This document shows, piece after piece, positions 24,839 to 33,298 of a stretch of 38,316 nucleotides of DNA; the first letter of the stretch is position 1, and every line of letters starts with the position of its first letter. Under the pieces are notes generated by a model. That model was not told the origin of the DNA, did not search any database, and saw nothing but the letters and a program-made list of their open reading frames with translations. The stretch is from Acidobacteriaceae bacterium. Lineage in GTDB: Bacteria; Acidobacteriota; Terriglobia; Terriglobales; Acidobacteriaceae. The position numbers and the translations under genes were made by a program. The DNA lies in assembly GCA_030037705.1 (NCBI GenBank), contig JASHQE010000304.1, positions 1 through 38,316 on the forward strand, read 5' to 3'.

Positions 24839-26150
24839 CGTAATGGCGCAAGTGAATGATGGTTTCGATGTGGAAGGTCTGCGGAAAGAGGTCGGCAAGG
24901 ACGGTCTCCTGAATCCCATAACCGGAGCCGATAAGGGCGCGCAGGTCGCGGGCCAGCGTCGCGGGATCGCACGAGACATAGACAAGTGTCGGCGCCGCAA
25001 CCTGGCTAAGCAGGGCAGTGGTTTCCGCGCCTAGTCCGGTGCGGGGAGGGTCCGCAACGATCAGTTCGGGCTTCTGGCCGCGCGGCGCGCGGCGCAGAAA
25101 ATCGAGCGTAGCAGATCTTACGGCGGTTGCGCTGGTGCCGCGCAAATTGTGTACGAGAGCGGTAGTTGCCGGGGGTGCCGACTCGACGGCGACGACGCGC
25201 GCAAAGTTCTCTGCAAGACGGCGCGCGAAGAGGCCGACGCCCGCGAAGAGGTCCCAGCCAAGCGTGCCGTGGTGGCCTGCAATCACCCGCTCCACGAATG
25301 CATCGATGAGCCAACGGTTTGCCTGAAAGAATGCGCCGTGATCCACGCGATACATGAAACCCGCAGCGCGATAATCGAGCGAATGCGCGCCCCATTGCGC
25401 TACTGTGCGCGATGGCCGGCCGGAGCGGTCTTCCACCGTAGAGTCCAATGCCTTGAGTTCAGGAATTCGTTCAAGAAACGCGCCGCAAAATTTTTGGAAT
25501 GGAAGCTTTGCAACGTTGGCGCCGTACAAGCTGATCAGAAGATTGGTTTCCTCAGCGTTGCAGAAGAGCATGATCTCAGAGGGGCGCTGGACCGGCGGAT
25601 ATTTGCGTACAATCTCCGCAGCGACAAGCGCTGCGCGCACCAGCAATGGCGCGGCAATGGGGCATTCGACGATGGAAATGATTGCATGGGAGCGGCCCGC
25701 GCGATAACCGGGATTTCCGTCCGCATCGAAGGCGAGACGGATACGATTGCGATAGGCCCATGGCGCAGCGGCGAGAACGGAGATCTCTTCGGGAGGCCGC
25801 ACGCCAGCCCGCTCCAGCGTTTCGCGAAGGACAGCCTGCTTGAGGCGAAGCTGCGCCTCGTAGCTCGCGTGTTGATAATGACACCCGCCGCAAGCGCCGA
25901 AGTGGCGGCATCCGGGAACGACACGCTCCGGGGCCGGCGCAAGAATCTCCGTTGCTTCAGCCGATGCGTAGCCGCGCTTATCATCGACGACGCGCACACG
26001 GGCCTGTTCGCCAGGCAGCGTCAGCGGAACAAATACGGCTTTGCCTTCATCGCGCGCCAGAAACGCCCCGCCGTAGATCGGTTTTTCGATCTGCACGAGA
26101 CGCGATCCGGATGAGGGTCCAGACATGGGATGAGGTGTGCGCGGCTTCAT
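24810..26150 (-). CDS. 23S rRNA (uracil-5-)-methyltransferase family protein (RlmD/TrmA-type)
   Basis: This 446-residue SAM-dependent RNA methyltransferase has a TRAM RNA-binding domain at about 15-72. Iron-sulfur-cluster cysteines are C81, C87, C90 (GCRHFGACGGC) and C163 (VECPI). The Rossmann-like catalytic domain includes LGWDLFAGVGLFARRL (about 297-311), DPPRTGLG (367-374), catalytic cysteine C394 (YVSCDPATLARD) and the base E429 (FHIETI). The cluster favours RlmD/RlmCD-type enzymes over TrmA, but the exact uridine cannot be told. It overlaps the preceding hypothetical gene by four bases. Confidence 0.9.
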   Translation of the reverse strand: MKPRTPHPMSGPSSGSRLVQIEKPIYGGAFLARDEGKAVFVPLTLPGEQARVRVVDDKRGYASAEATEILAPAPERVVPGCRHFGACGGCHYQHASYEAQLRLKQAVLRETLERAGVRPPEEISVLAAAPWAYRNRIRLAFDADGNPGYRAGRSHAIISIVECPIAAPLLVRAALVAAEIVRKYPPVQRPSEIMLFCNAEETNLLISLYGANVAKLPFQKFCGAFLERIPELKALDSTVEDRSGRPSRTVAQWGAHSLDYRAAGFMYRVDHGAFFQANRWLIDAFVERVIAGHHGTLGWDLFAGVGLFARRLAENFARVVAVESAPPATTALVHNLRGTSATAVRSATLDFLRRAPRGQKPELIVADPPRTGLGAETTALLSQVAAPTLVYVSCDPATLARDLRALIGSGYGIQETVLADLFPQTFHIETIIHLRHYGKTRVTVSC

Positions 26151-26884
26151 TGCTGGCTCATGTAAAAGAGGCTGAGACGCGGCAGATTATAGTGAACGAG
26201 CAATTGCTTCTGCACAAACTGGCGCTCCACCTGGCGGAGTTGCACAGTGCCCATACGGCTGCGATAAGGAGCCAATTCGCGGGCCGCGTGCTCTTTGAGG
26301 CTAACGAGAAGATCTTCCGGTGCGGCGGCTGTGACCGCGGCGAATAGTTTTTCTTCAAGCACCGTAAGTAAATGCTCCAGCGCCTCAAGATTGGCGGTTT
26401 CAAGATGGGCCGGGACCGGTTTCGCGGAGTTTTGTTCTTCCGGCACGCGCAATGCGCCGGCCAGCTCGCGCAGACGCATCGCGGTAGCGGCACAGGCCTC
26501 AGGAGCGACTTCTGCGGTTTCGAGAGTGACCGCAGCTGACTCAAGATGCGCAGCCACGCGTTTCTGCTCGAAGCCCGATTCCTGTGCAACACTGTCTGGA
26601 CGCGCCGTGCCCGCAGTGGCCTCGCTCAACTCGGCTGCAGCCTCCATGACCGCCTGCGCACACCAGGCCAGGCCGTTGATGCGGCGCATACGTCCGCGCT
26701 TCTGGCGCGCTTCGTACTTATCGAAGGCGACATCAATACCGCGCAACACAGCATCCAGAGGGATGCTGGCCTCGTGCCAGGTCTCGATCAGAGCCCAATC
26801 GAGCGTAGAGAGCAGCAGAATCGATCCGCGGCGCTGCTGGAAACGCTCTTCAATCTCTGTGAAATAGTTGAAGTAGTTGCGCAC
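26147..26884 (-). CDS. Conserved hypothetical protein in the coaX-rlmD operon
   Basis: I do not recognise this 245-residue soluble protein. It opens with NYFNYFTEIEERFQQRRGS, followed by a hydrophobic helix and a basic KYEARQKRGRMRRIN stretch near residue 60. The middle is alanine- and glutamate-rich and probably helical or coiled. No signal peptide, membrane helix or enzyme motif is visible. It lies 50 nt after coaX and overlaps the methyltransferase gene by ATGA, so it is co-translated with an RNA-modifying enzyme. A nucleic-acid-associated role is possible but unsupported. Confidence 0.65.
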   Translation of the reverse strand: MRNYFNYFTEIEERFQQRRGSILLLSTLDWALIETWHEASIPLDAVLRGIDVAFDKYEARQKRGRMRRINGLAWCAQAVMEAAAELSEATAGTARPDSVAQESGFEQKRVAAHLESAAVTLETAEVAPEACAATAMRLRELAGALRVPEEQNSAKPVPAHLETANLEALEHLLTVLEEKLFAAVTAAAPEDLLVSLKEHAARELAPYRSRMGTVQLRQVERQFVQKQLLVHYNLPRLSLFYMSQQ

Positions 26885-26934
26885 GGGAGCGCCTCAACGC
26901 GAAAAGCGGAACGCGCAGCAACGATAGGGATGGT

Positions 26935-27822
26935 TCATAGCTTACGCGCTCCGGAGACCGGACCGGCCGGAGCGCCTTGAACTCTGGAGGCATCCACTCC
27001 GGAGCGATAGTCTCCTCCGCGTCCTCTGGGCCGCGCTGTGCGGTTACGCTCGAAGAGAATCCGCAGGCCGTCGAGGGTGAGCATCTCGTCAATCTCCTGG
27101 ATATACCGCGAGTCGGCCGCGATCATGCGCGCCAATCCGCCGGTTGCAATGATGCGCGGCTGCTGCGGCAATTGGCCGAGCTCGTTGAGGATACGCTCAA
27201 TGATGCCGTCGACGAGGCCGATGTAGCCGAAGAAGATTCCGCTCTGGAGATGGCCGATGGTGTTGGTGCCGATGACTTTTGCCGGGCGTTTGATGTCGAC
27301 GCGCGTCAGGCGCGCCGCATGGGAAAAGAGCGCATCGGCGCTCAAGCCCAGGCCCGGAGCGATGGCTCCGCCGAGATATTCGCCGCGGGGCGAGATGACC
27401 TCAAACTTCGTTGCGGTGCCAAAATCGACCACAATGCAAGGGCCGCCGTAACGCGCGATGGCGGCAACCGAGTCGGCGAGCCGGTCGGCGCCGAGTTCGG
27501 TAGGATTGTCGATCAGCATAGGCATGCCGGTCTTGATGCCGGGCTCTACGAACATCGGATCGACACGGAAGTACTTTTCGCAGACGCGTCGCAGCGTAGA
27601 GTCTACCGGCGGCACAACCGAAGCGATGATGGTATGCGTCACTTGGCCGGCCGCAAAGCCGCTCATCTCAAAGAGATGCACAAACAGGACGCCGTATTCA
27701 TCTACGGTTCGCGCGCGATGCGTGGTGACGCGCCAATGCGCAGCCAATTCGGGTGTGGTGCCATCGATATGGTAGAGGCCCAGCACGGTATTGGTATTGC
27801 CGACGTCGAGAGCAAGCAGCAT
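26935..27822 (-). CDS. coaX: Type III pantothenate kinase
   Basis: This 295-residue enzyme phosphorylates pantothenate, the first step of coenzyme A synthesis. It belongs to the ASKHA fold. Visible motifs are DVGNTN (6-11) for ATP phosphate binding, GADR (111-114, with D113 the likely base) and DFGTAT (133-138). The last 25 residues are a basic, proline-glycine-rich extension beyond the usual 255-270-residue form. It lies 4 nt after birA. Unlike CoaA, type III kinases are not inhibited by CoA. Confidence 0.95.
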   Translation of the reverse strand: MLLALDVGNTNTVLGLYHIDGTTPELAAHWRVTTHRARTVDEYGVLFVHLFEMSGFAAGQVTHTIIASVVPPVDSTLRRVCEKYFRVDPMFVEPGIKTGMPMLIDNPTELGADRLADSVAAIARYGGPCIVVDFGTATKFEVISPRGEYLGGAIAPGLGLSADALFSHAARLTRVDIKRPAKVIGTNTIGHLQSGIFFGYIGLVDGIIERILNELGQLPQQPRIIATGGLARMIAADSRYIQEIDEMLTLDGLRILFERNRTARPRGRGGDYRSGVDASRVQGAPAGPVSGARKL

Positions 27823-27826
27823 ACTT

Positions 27827-28612
27827 TCAGTCTATCTCGGGCTCCCGAATGCCGCCGGTCTGCACCGTTACCAGCCCCGCATCCGTTTCGACGCAGAGAA
27901 ATCCATGCTCATCCAGCCCCACGGTGATACCGGTACACGCCTGAGGGCCATGGACTTCAACCCTGCGCCCGCGAACCCACGTGGACGCCGCCTCTACCCG
28001 GGACGGAATTTTCATTGCAGTGCCCTGGGCGAGCAGCGCATGGGCCTCGCGCTCCAGCGATTGTAGCAGGGCAACGAGCAACGGCTGCCGGCTCACGGTG
28101 CGCCCCACGGCCAGGTCGAGCGAGGTGGCCGGCGTGGCCAGGCCGGAGGCGAACTCGCGTTGGCGCACGTTGATGCCGATGCCCACAACAGCATACGACC
28201 CGGCATCTGACTCCGAGTGCGCCTCGACGAGAATGCCCCCGGCCTTGTAGGACCCAACCAGAAGGTCGTTCGGCCAGCGCAGATCGATACTCAAGCCGGT
28301 GATGACGCGGATCGCATCCGCAGCGGCGAGCCCCGCGGCCAGAGGAAGCAGCAGCAGCCGATCTGCGGGGATCTTGAGACGCAACAGCACGCTTACATAG
28401 ATCCCCTCGCCCGCAGTCGAATGCCAGGCGTGGCCGCCGCGCCCGCGGCCGGCCGATTGCGCGTCGGCAAGCCAGACGGAGCCATGCGGCGCGCCGGTAT
28501 GCGCAGCGGAGAGCGCATCACTATTGGTGGAACCGGTGACCGGAGCAAAGTGAAGCTTGCCGGCGAAGATCGAATTGGCCAGCGCGGCTTCGAGCGCCGC
28601 AAGATCGTACAT
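27827..28612 (-). CDS. birA: Biotin--[acetyl-CoA-carboxylase] ligase
   Basis: This 261-residue enzyme activates biotin to biotinyl-AMP and transfers it to the biotin carrier lysine of acetyl-CoA carboxylase. The GRGRGGHAWHS motif forms the biotin/AMP loop, and DLRWPNDLLVGSYKAGGILVE supplies the catalytic KxGGILVE segment. A C-terminal SH3-like domain follows. The N-terminal DNA-binding domain of E. coli BirA is absent, so this form does not repress transcription. Its stop is 4 nt before coaX; its start is 3 nt after nadC. Confidence 0.94.
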   Translation of the reverse strand: MYDLAALEAALANSIFAGKLHFAPVTGSTNSDALSAAHTGAPHGSVWLADAQSAGRGRGGHAWHSTAGEGIYVSVLLRLKIPADRLLLLPLAAGLAAADAIRVITGLSIDLRWPNDLLVGSYKAGGILVEAHSESDAGSYAVVGIGINVRQREFASGLATPATSLDLAVGRTVSRQPLLVALLQSLEREAHALLAQGTAMKIPSRVEAASTWVRGRRVEVHGPQACTGITVGLDEHGFLCVETDAGLVTVQTGGIREPEID

Positions 28613-28615
28613 CGG

Positions 28616-29506
28616 CTAGTGGGACTCCGCCGTGATCGTGATCGAGATATCGGCGGCTTTGGCGGAATGCGTAAGCGCGCCCACGCTGATGAAATCTACG
28701 CCGGTTTCGGCGTAGGCGCGAATGTTTTCGAGCAGGATGCCGCCTGAGGCCTCAGTTGGAATCCAGCGGCCTTCTTTTTTGATCCGGTCCACCGCCTGCT
28801 TCACCTGCGCGGGTGTCATATTGTCGAGCAGCAGGGCCTCGGCGGCGCCGGCGAGCGCATCTTCAAGTTCCTGCATCGTCCGCACTTCGATCTGCACGCG
28901 CTGGCCTGGCTTGCGCGACTCCATCGCCCGCGCCAGCACTTTTTTGAGGCCGCCGCCCAGCGCGATGTGATTATTCTTGATCAGAATGCCGGAAGCGAGA
29001 TCGATGCGGTGGTTGGTGCCGCCGCCGCAGAGAACCGCATATTTCTCGAGCGCGCGCAGGCCGGGGACGGTCTTGCGCGTGTCGAGCACCCGCGCGTGGG
29101 TACCCTGAATCGCGTCAGCGTATTGGCGGGTCAAGGTAGCGATTCCGCTCAGATGCTGCAAGAGGTTCAGGATGACACGCTCCGTGCTCAGCAGCACGCG
29201 CGCATTGTGGCGGACAATAGCCAGCACCTGGCCCGCGTGGGCTCGGACGCCATCGAATATCTCGGGATGGCTCACCACCTCAAACCGTGTGTGCGCCTGC
29301 GGCCGCGGGTCGAGGCGCGCAAAGATTTCGAGGAAGCGCGGCACCGCGCCCAGCCCCGCTACGACCAGTTCCTCGCGCGCCAGAATCGAGGCCGTCGCGC
29401 GGAGATCGGGATCGATGGTGAGATGGGTGGTTGCATCACTGGCGGCCTTGTCTTCCACCAGGGCCTGCTCCAGCAATGCGTCGATGCGATGGCTCTTCCA
29501 ATCCAT
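28616..29506 (-). CDS. nadC: Nicotinate-nucleotide diphosphorylase (carboxylating)
   Basis: This 296-residue enzyme converts quinolinate and PRPP to nicotinate mononucleotide in de novo NAD synthesis. Signature stretches are STERVILNLLQHLSGIATLT (about 107-126), LDTRKTVPGLR (about 141-151) and GGGTNHRIDLASGILIKNNH. The length is normal for the family. It lies in a run of cofactor genes (nadC-birA-coaX) with gaps of 3-4 nt. nadA and nadB are not in the window. Confidence 0.95.
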   Translation of the reverse strand: MDWKSHRIDALLEQALVEDKAASDATTHLTIDPDLRATASILAREELVVAGLGAVPRFLEIFARLDPRPQAHTRFEVVSHPEIFDGVRAHAGQVLAIVRHNARVLLSTERVILNLLQHLSGIATLTRQYADAIQGTHARVLDTRKTVPGLRALEKYAVLCGGGTNHRIDLASGILIKNNHIALGGGLKKVLARAMESRKPGQRVQIEVRTMQELEDALAGAAEALLLDNMTPAQVKQAVDRIKKEGRWIPTEASGGILLENIRAYAETGVDFISVGALTHSAKAADISITITAESH

Positions 29507-29521
29507 AACTCTTCCGATACT

Positions 29522-30259
29522 TTAAGGATGCGCGTGCGGCCTCTTTTGTTGAAGAAAGTTATAAATAACTTTCTTTACTCTGTCATCTGTCTCATTCCCA
29601 ATCGAATAAAATGGGCTTCCGTTGCGCCGGTGGATCTGAAGCGTATATTTCTGCTCAGTGCCGGAGAGCTTCTCGATCATCCTTTCCCACCAGCCGAGCT
29701 TGCCATTCTTGCGCCGGTCGATGAGCCGGACTTCCCCAAGATCCTCGTACCAGAGAAGCAATACCATGTGGAGCGCGTCGCGCACAAAGATTCCCTGCGT
29801 GGTGAAAAGAATGTACTGGGATAGATCGCCCGCCGGTGATCCGTGTCCGGAGAGATCGATGATAGCGAGAGCCGAATCCAGATCTCGAACATGGTTTGCA
29901 ATGATCCGCTGCGCATGGCGCGGGAAATCCGGCGCGGCAAAGCACCCGGGCGCGTCCCCGAAGAAGATAGGCAGTGCGTCCGTGTTTCCTGTGGACGCAA
30001 AGGTCTCTCCGAATGCATCTTCGACGAGCCATTCGACCGGATTCTCGTGGTGCTCGGATAACTCGCGGTATGCACTTTGGATTTCCTTGAACCGCTCTTC
30101 GGCTTCGCGGCGTTTCTCTACATCGTTCTCGAACCGGTCGGGATGCCAGCGCTTGGCCGCGGCCTTGAAGGCCTTGCGGATCGCAGCCCGCGACGTTGGT
30201 CTCTGCGCCAGGCCGAGGGTTCTGGCGTGCTCAAGGCATCGTGCGCAAGTGCAGGGCAT
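29522..30259 (-). CDS. J-domain protein with unassigned C-terminal domain
   Basis: This 245-residue cytosolic protein starts with MPCTCARCLEH, a cysteine cluster that could bind a metal. A J domain follows at about 12-72 (RAAIRKAFKAAAKRWHPDRF, HPD present), the part that stimulates the ATPase of DnaK-type chaperones. The remaining 170 residues carry no DnaJ zinc-finger or substrate domain. They include GTEQKYTLQIHRRNGSPFYS near the end, resembling a small beta-rich PH-like module. The gene lies between valS and nadC with gaps of 6 and 15 nt. Its client is unknown. Confidence 0.8.
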   Translation of the reverse strand: MPCTCARCLEHARTLGLAQRPTSRAAIRKAFKAAAKRWHPDRFENDVEKRREAEERFKEIQSAYRELSEHHENPVEWLVEDAFGETFASTGNTDALPIFFGDAPGCFAAPDFPRHAQRIIANHVRDLDSALAIIDLSGHGSPAGDLSQYILFTTQGIFVRDALHMVLLLWYEDLGEVRLIDRRKNGKLGWWERMIEKLSGTEQKYTLQIHRRNGSPFYSIGNETDDRVKKVIYNFLQQKRPHAHP

Positions 30260-30265
30260 GGGTCA

Positions 30266-33103
30266 TTATCCGGAAAGCGAATCCAGATCATCACGAAGCT
30301 TGTCCAGAAGCCGTTGCGCTTCGTCACGCTGTTTCTTCAGGCCCGCGACGATATGCGGCGGAGCCTTAGCCAGGAAAGCAGAATTGCTTAACTGGCGATC
30401 GGCATTCGCAATCAATTGCTCCTGCTTTGCAATCTCTTTTGTCTTCTTCTCACGCTCGGCTTCGACATCGATCTTGCGCTCATAGAGCACGGCGACGTCG
30501 AAGGCCGGCGTGGAGTGCTTCGAGAGACCCACGGTAATCTGGTCAGTAAACAGCACTTCGCTAACGCGAGCCAGGCGTTCGATGATGTCGCGATTCTTCT
30601 CCGCGATTTTGCGCGAAGTTGCGTCGGTGCGGACTTCGATGGGAACGGTGGCTTTCTCTTCCACGCCGATCTCCTTGCGTAGGGCGCGGACTCCGGTAAT
30701 TAACTCCTGCACAACCTCCATCGCGCCCACAGCATTTGCGTCGATCATCGATTCGTCTTCGAAGGGGTACTTGGCGAGCGCTATTGACTTGGCGGGCGGC
30801 TTGCCGTCATACACCGCGTGCCAGAGTTCCTCTGTGAGGAAAGGCATAAACGGCGAAAGCAGGCGCAGTGAAGCTTCAAAAACCTGCACCAGAACCGTCA
30901 GATCGCGAGTGGCTGCCGCCTTATTGGTTTCTTCGCCGAATTCCAGACGCAACTTCGTAATCTCGAGATACCAGTCGCAGAAACTGCCCCAGATGAACTG
31001 GTAAATTGCGTTAGCCGCATCGTCGAAGCGATATTGCTCTAGCGACTGATTCACCCTGGCGGCAGTTGCCCAAAGTTCGCTTACGATCCACTGCGCTTCG
31101 AGCGGTGCGTCCTCGTCGGTCGCTGGCATACCTCTGAGAAGCTCGCGATGAGGGAAGATCCCTGCTTCTGCCGCCTTGTCCACGTTCATGAAGATGAACC
31201 GCGCCGCGTTCCAGATCTTGTTGGCGAAGGCGCGGTAGCCCTCCGTGCGGGCAACATTGAACGCAATATCCGTGCCGGGTGAGGCCATCGAGGCCAGCGT
31301 GAAGCGCACCGCATCTGTGCCGTACTGCTTCACGATCTCGATCGGGTCGATCACGTTGCCCTTGGTCTTCGACATCTTTTCGCGGTTGGCATCGCGCACC
31401 AGCGCGTGAATATAGACCTCTCGAAACGGAACCGAATCCGCAAGCGAGCGCGGGCTGCCGTCGGGCATTGGCACATCCGAGGCAAACCAGCAACCCAGCA
31501 TGATCATGCGGGCGACCCAGAAGAAGAGAATGTCGAAGCCGGTAACGAGCAGACTGGTCGGATAAAAGGCGTCGAAGTCGGCTCGGTCTGCTTTGCTGTC
31601 CCAGATCTCCCGCCGCGGCGGGAGACCTGGGGCACCCGAGAGATTCGGCCAGTTGAAGACAGAGACAGGCAGCAGGCCCGAGGAGAACCACGTATCGAGC
31701 ACGTCGGTTTCCTGCGTGATCTGCTCCGAATTGCAGTGCGCGCAGTGCGTAGGATCCACGCGAGCCACGGTGATCTTGCGGCAGACGGCGCAGTGCCACG
31801 CCGGAATCCGGTGGCCCCACCAGAGCTGCCGCGAGATGCACCAGTCGTAGATATTCTCCATCCAGTTGAGATAGGTCTTCTTGTACATCTCCGGCGTGAA
31901 CCGGATTTTCTCTTCTTTCACTGCTGCAATTGCTTTGGCCGCAATCGACGGGCCGCCGCCCTCGGGCTCTTTGTTGACAGCCAAAAACCACTGCGCCGAG
32001 AGCCTTGGCTCCACGACAGTCTTGCAACGGTCGCAGTGGCCCACGTTATGCACGTGATCCTTGATGCCTGCGAGGAGCCCCTGCTCTTCGAGATCGGCGA
32101 CGATTTTTTTACGCGCTACGAAGCGATCGAGGCCCGCATATGGTCCGCCCTCCGCGTTGATGTGCGCCGTCTCGTCCATCACGTTGATGGAGGACAGATG
32201 ATGCCGCTGGCCGAGCGCGAAGTCGTTAGGATCATGCGCGGGCGTTACTTTCACAGCGCCGGTGCCGAACTCGCGGCTCACCCATTCATCCAAAATGATG
32301 GGAATCTCACGGTTCATTAACGGCAGGCGCAGCTTTTTGCCGTGCAGGTGCTTGTAGCGCTCGTCTTCCGGATGAATCGCCACGGCCGTGTCGCCGAGCA
32401 TCGTTTCGGGGCGCGTAGTTGCTACCGTGATGAACTGGTCCGAAGAGCTGCCGCCCGCCGGGCTGATCACCGGATACCGGATCTCCCACAGATGGCCCTT
32501 GTGCTCGTCGTGGACTACTTCGAGGTCGCTGATGGCGGTCTGGCAGCGCGGGCACCAGTTGACAATGTAGGCCCCGCGATAGATGAGCCCCTGCTCGTAG
32601 AGCCGGACGAAGGCTTCGCGGACGGCAACGGATAGGTGCTCATCCATGGTGAAGTACTCGCGGCTCCAGTCGACAGAGACGCCGAGGCGCTTCATCTGGT
32701 CGAGGATCGCACCGCCATAGTGGCGCTTCCACGCCCACACGCGCTCTTCGAAGGCTTTACGGCCGAGCTGCTGGCGCGACGTGCCTTCTTCGGCAAGCTG
32801 GCGCTCGACCATCATCTGCGTGGCGATGCCCGCGTGATCAGTACCCGGAACCCACAACGCGCGGCGGCCGGACATGCGCCGCCAGCGGGTCAGGATGTCC
32901 ATCTCCGTCTGATTGAGCATGTGACCCATATGCAGACGGCCAGTGACGTTCGGCGGCGGCAGCAGAATCGTGAAGGGCTCGCCCCGATGCGGATCATCGG
33001 CCTTGGGCGTTGGCTGGGCGAATAAGTTCTCGCGCACCCAGTACTCGGCCCAGTGATCTTCAATGGCCGTTGGGTCGTAGGCTTTGGGCAGGTCGTGGGG
33101 CAT
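30266..33103 (-). CDS. valS: Valine--tRNA ligase
   Basis: This class I aminoacyl-tRNA synthetase of about 945 residues charges tRNA-Val. The start MPHDLPKAYDP at 33103 is preferred over a GTG at 33181 because family members begin there. The HIGH-type signature is HMGH at 58-61 (PPPNVTGRLHMGH) and the KMSKS loop is KMSKTKGNVIDP. An editing domain lies between them, and zinc-like cysteine pairs occur (WCPRCQ; HCAVCRK and HCAHC). The C-terminal 70 residues form the family coiled coil (EREKKTKEIAKQEQLIANAD). It starts the leftward valS-rlmD gene run. Confidence 0.97.
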   Translation of the reverse strand: MPHDLPKAYDPTAIEDHWAEYWVRENLFAQPTPKADDPHRGEPFTILLPPPNVTGRLHMGHMLNQTEMDILTRWRRMSGRRALWVPGTDHAGIATQMMVERQLAEEGTSRQQLGRKAFEERVWAWKRHYGGAILDQMKRLGVSVDWSREYFTMDEHLSVAVREAFVRLYEQGLIYRGAYIVNWCPRCQTAISDLEVVHDEHKGHLWEIRYPVISPAGGSSSDQFITVATTRPETMLGDTAVAIHPEDERYKHLHGKKLRLPLMNREIPIILDEWVSREFGTGAVKVTPAHDPNDFALGQRHHLSSINVMDETAHINAEGGPYAGLDRFVARKKIVADLEEQGLLAGIKDHVHNVGHCDRCKTVVEPRLSAQWFLAVNKEPEGGGPSIAAKAIAAVKEEKIRFTPEMYKKTYLNWMENIYDWCISRQLWWGHRIPAWHCAVCRKITVARVDPTHCAHCNSEQITQETDVLDTWFSSGLLPVSVFNWPNLSGAPGLPPRREIWDSKADRADFDAFYPTSLLVTGFDILFFWVARMIMLGCWFASDVPMPDGSPRSLADSVPFREVYIHALVRDANREKMSKTKGNVIDPIEIVKQYGTDAVRFTLASMASPGTDIAFNVARTEGYRAFANKIWNAARFIFMNVDKAAEAGIFPHRELLRGMPATDEDAPLEAQWIVSELWATAARVNQSLEQYRFDDAANAIYQFIWGSFCDWYLEITKLRLEFGEETNKAAATRDLTVLVQVFEASLRLLSPFMPFLTEELWHAVYDGKPPAKSIALAKYPFEDESMIDANAVGAMEVVQELITGVRALRKEIGVEEKATVPIEVRTDATSRKIAEKNRDIIERLARVSEVLFTDQITVGLSKHSTPAFDVAVLYERKIDVEAEREKKTKEIAKQEQLIANADRQLSNSAFLAKAPPHIVAGLKKQRDEAQRLLDKLRDDLDSLSG

Positions 33104-33245
33104 GGGAATGAAGGCGAGTCCCCAGCGCTGGAACCAATGCTGGCTCCGAAAGGCATTCCTGACGCGGGGTCCACCTCTCACTTTAGCAGATGGGGAAGAA
33201 CCGTTTTACGATGCCGAATGTAAGCCGCAGAAACGAAAATAGGTA

Positions 33246-33271
33246 GACCGCACCCGAGTGGGAGTGCGGTC
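33246..33271 (-). terminator. Hairpin between bamD and valS
   Basis: GACCGCAC (33246-33253) pairs with GTGCGGTC (33264-33271) around a 10-nt loop, just downstream of bamD. On the minus strand a moderately T-rich run (CTATTTTCGTTT) follows. It probably separates the pmbA-bamD set from the valS set. Confidence 0.6.
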
Positions 33272-33298
33272 CTTGTCGTTACTGGAAGCCAAATCCGG

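Noticed and set aside
25149-26114. Open frame of 321 codons opposite the methyltransferase
   Set aside because: Shadow of a gene with clear TRAM, cluster and SAM motifs.
26977-27927. Open frame of 316 codons opposite coaX
   Set aside because: coaX motifs are complete on the minus strand.
31406-32320. Open frame of 304 codons opposite valS
   Set aside because: Lies wholly within valS coding sequence; no domain features.
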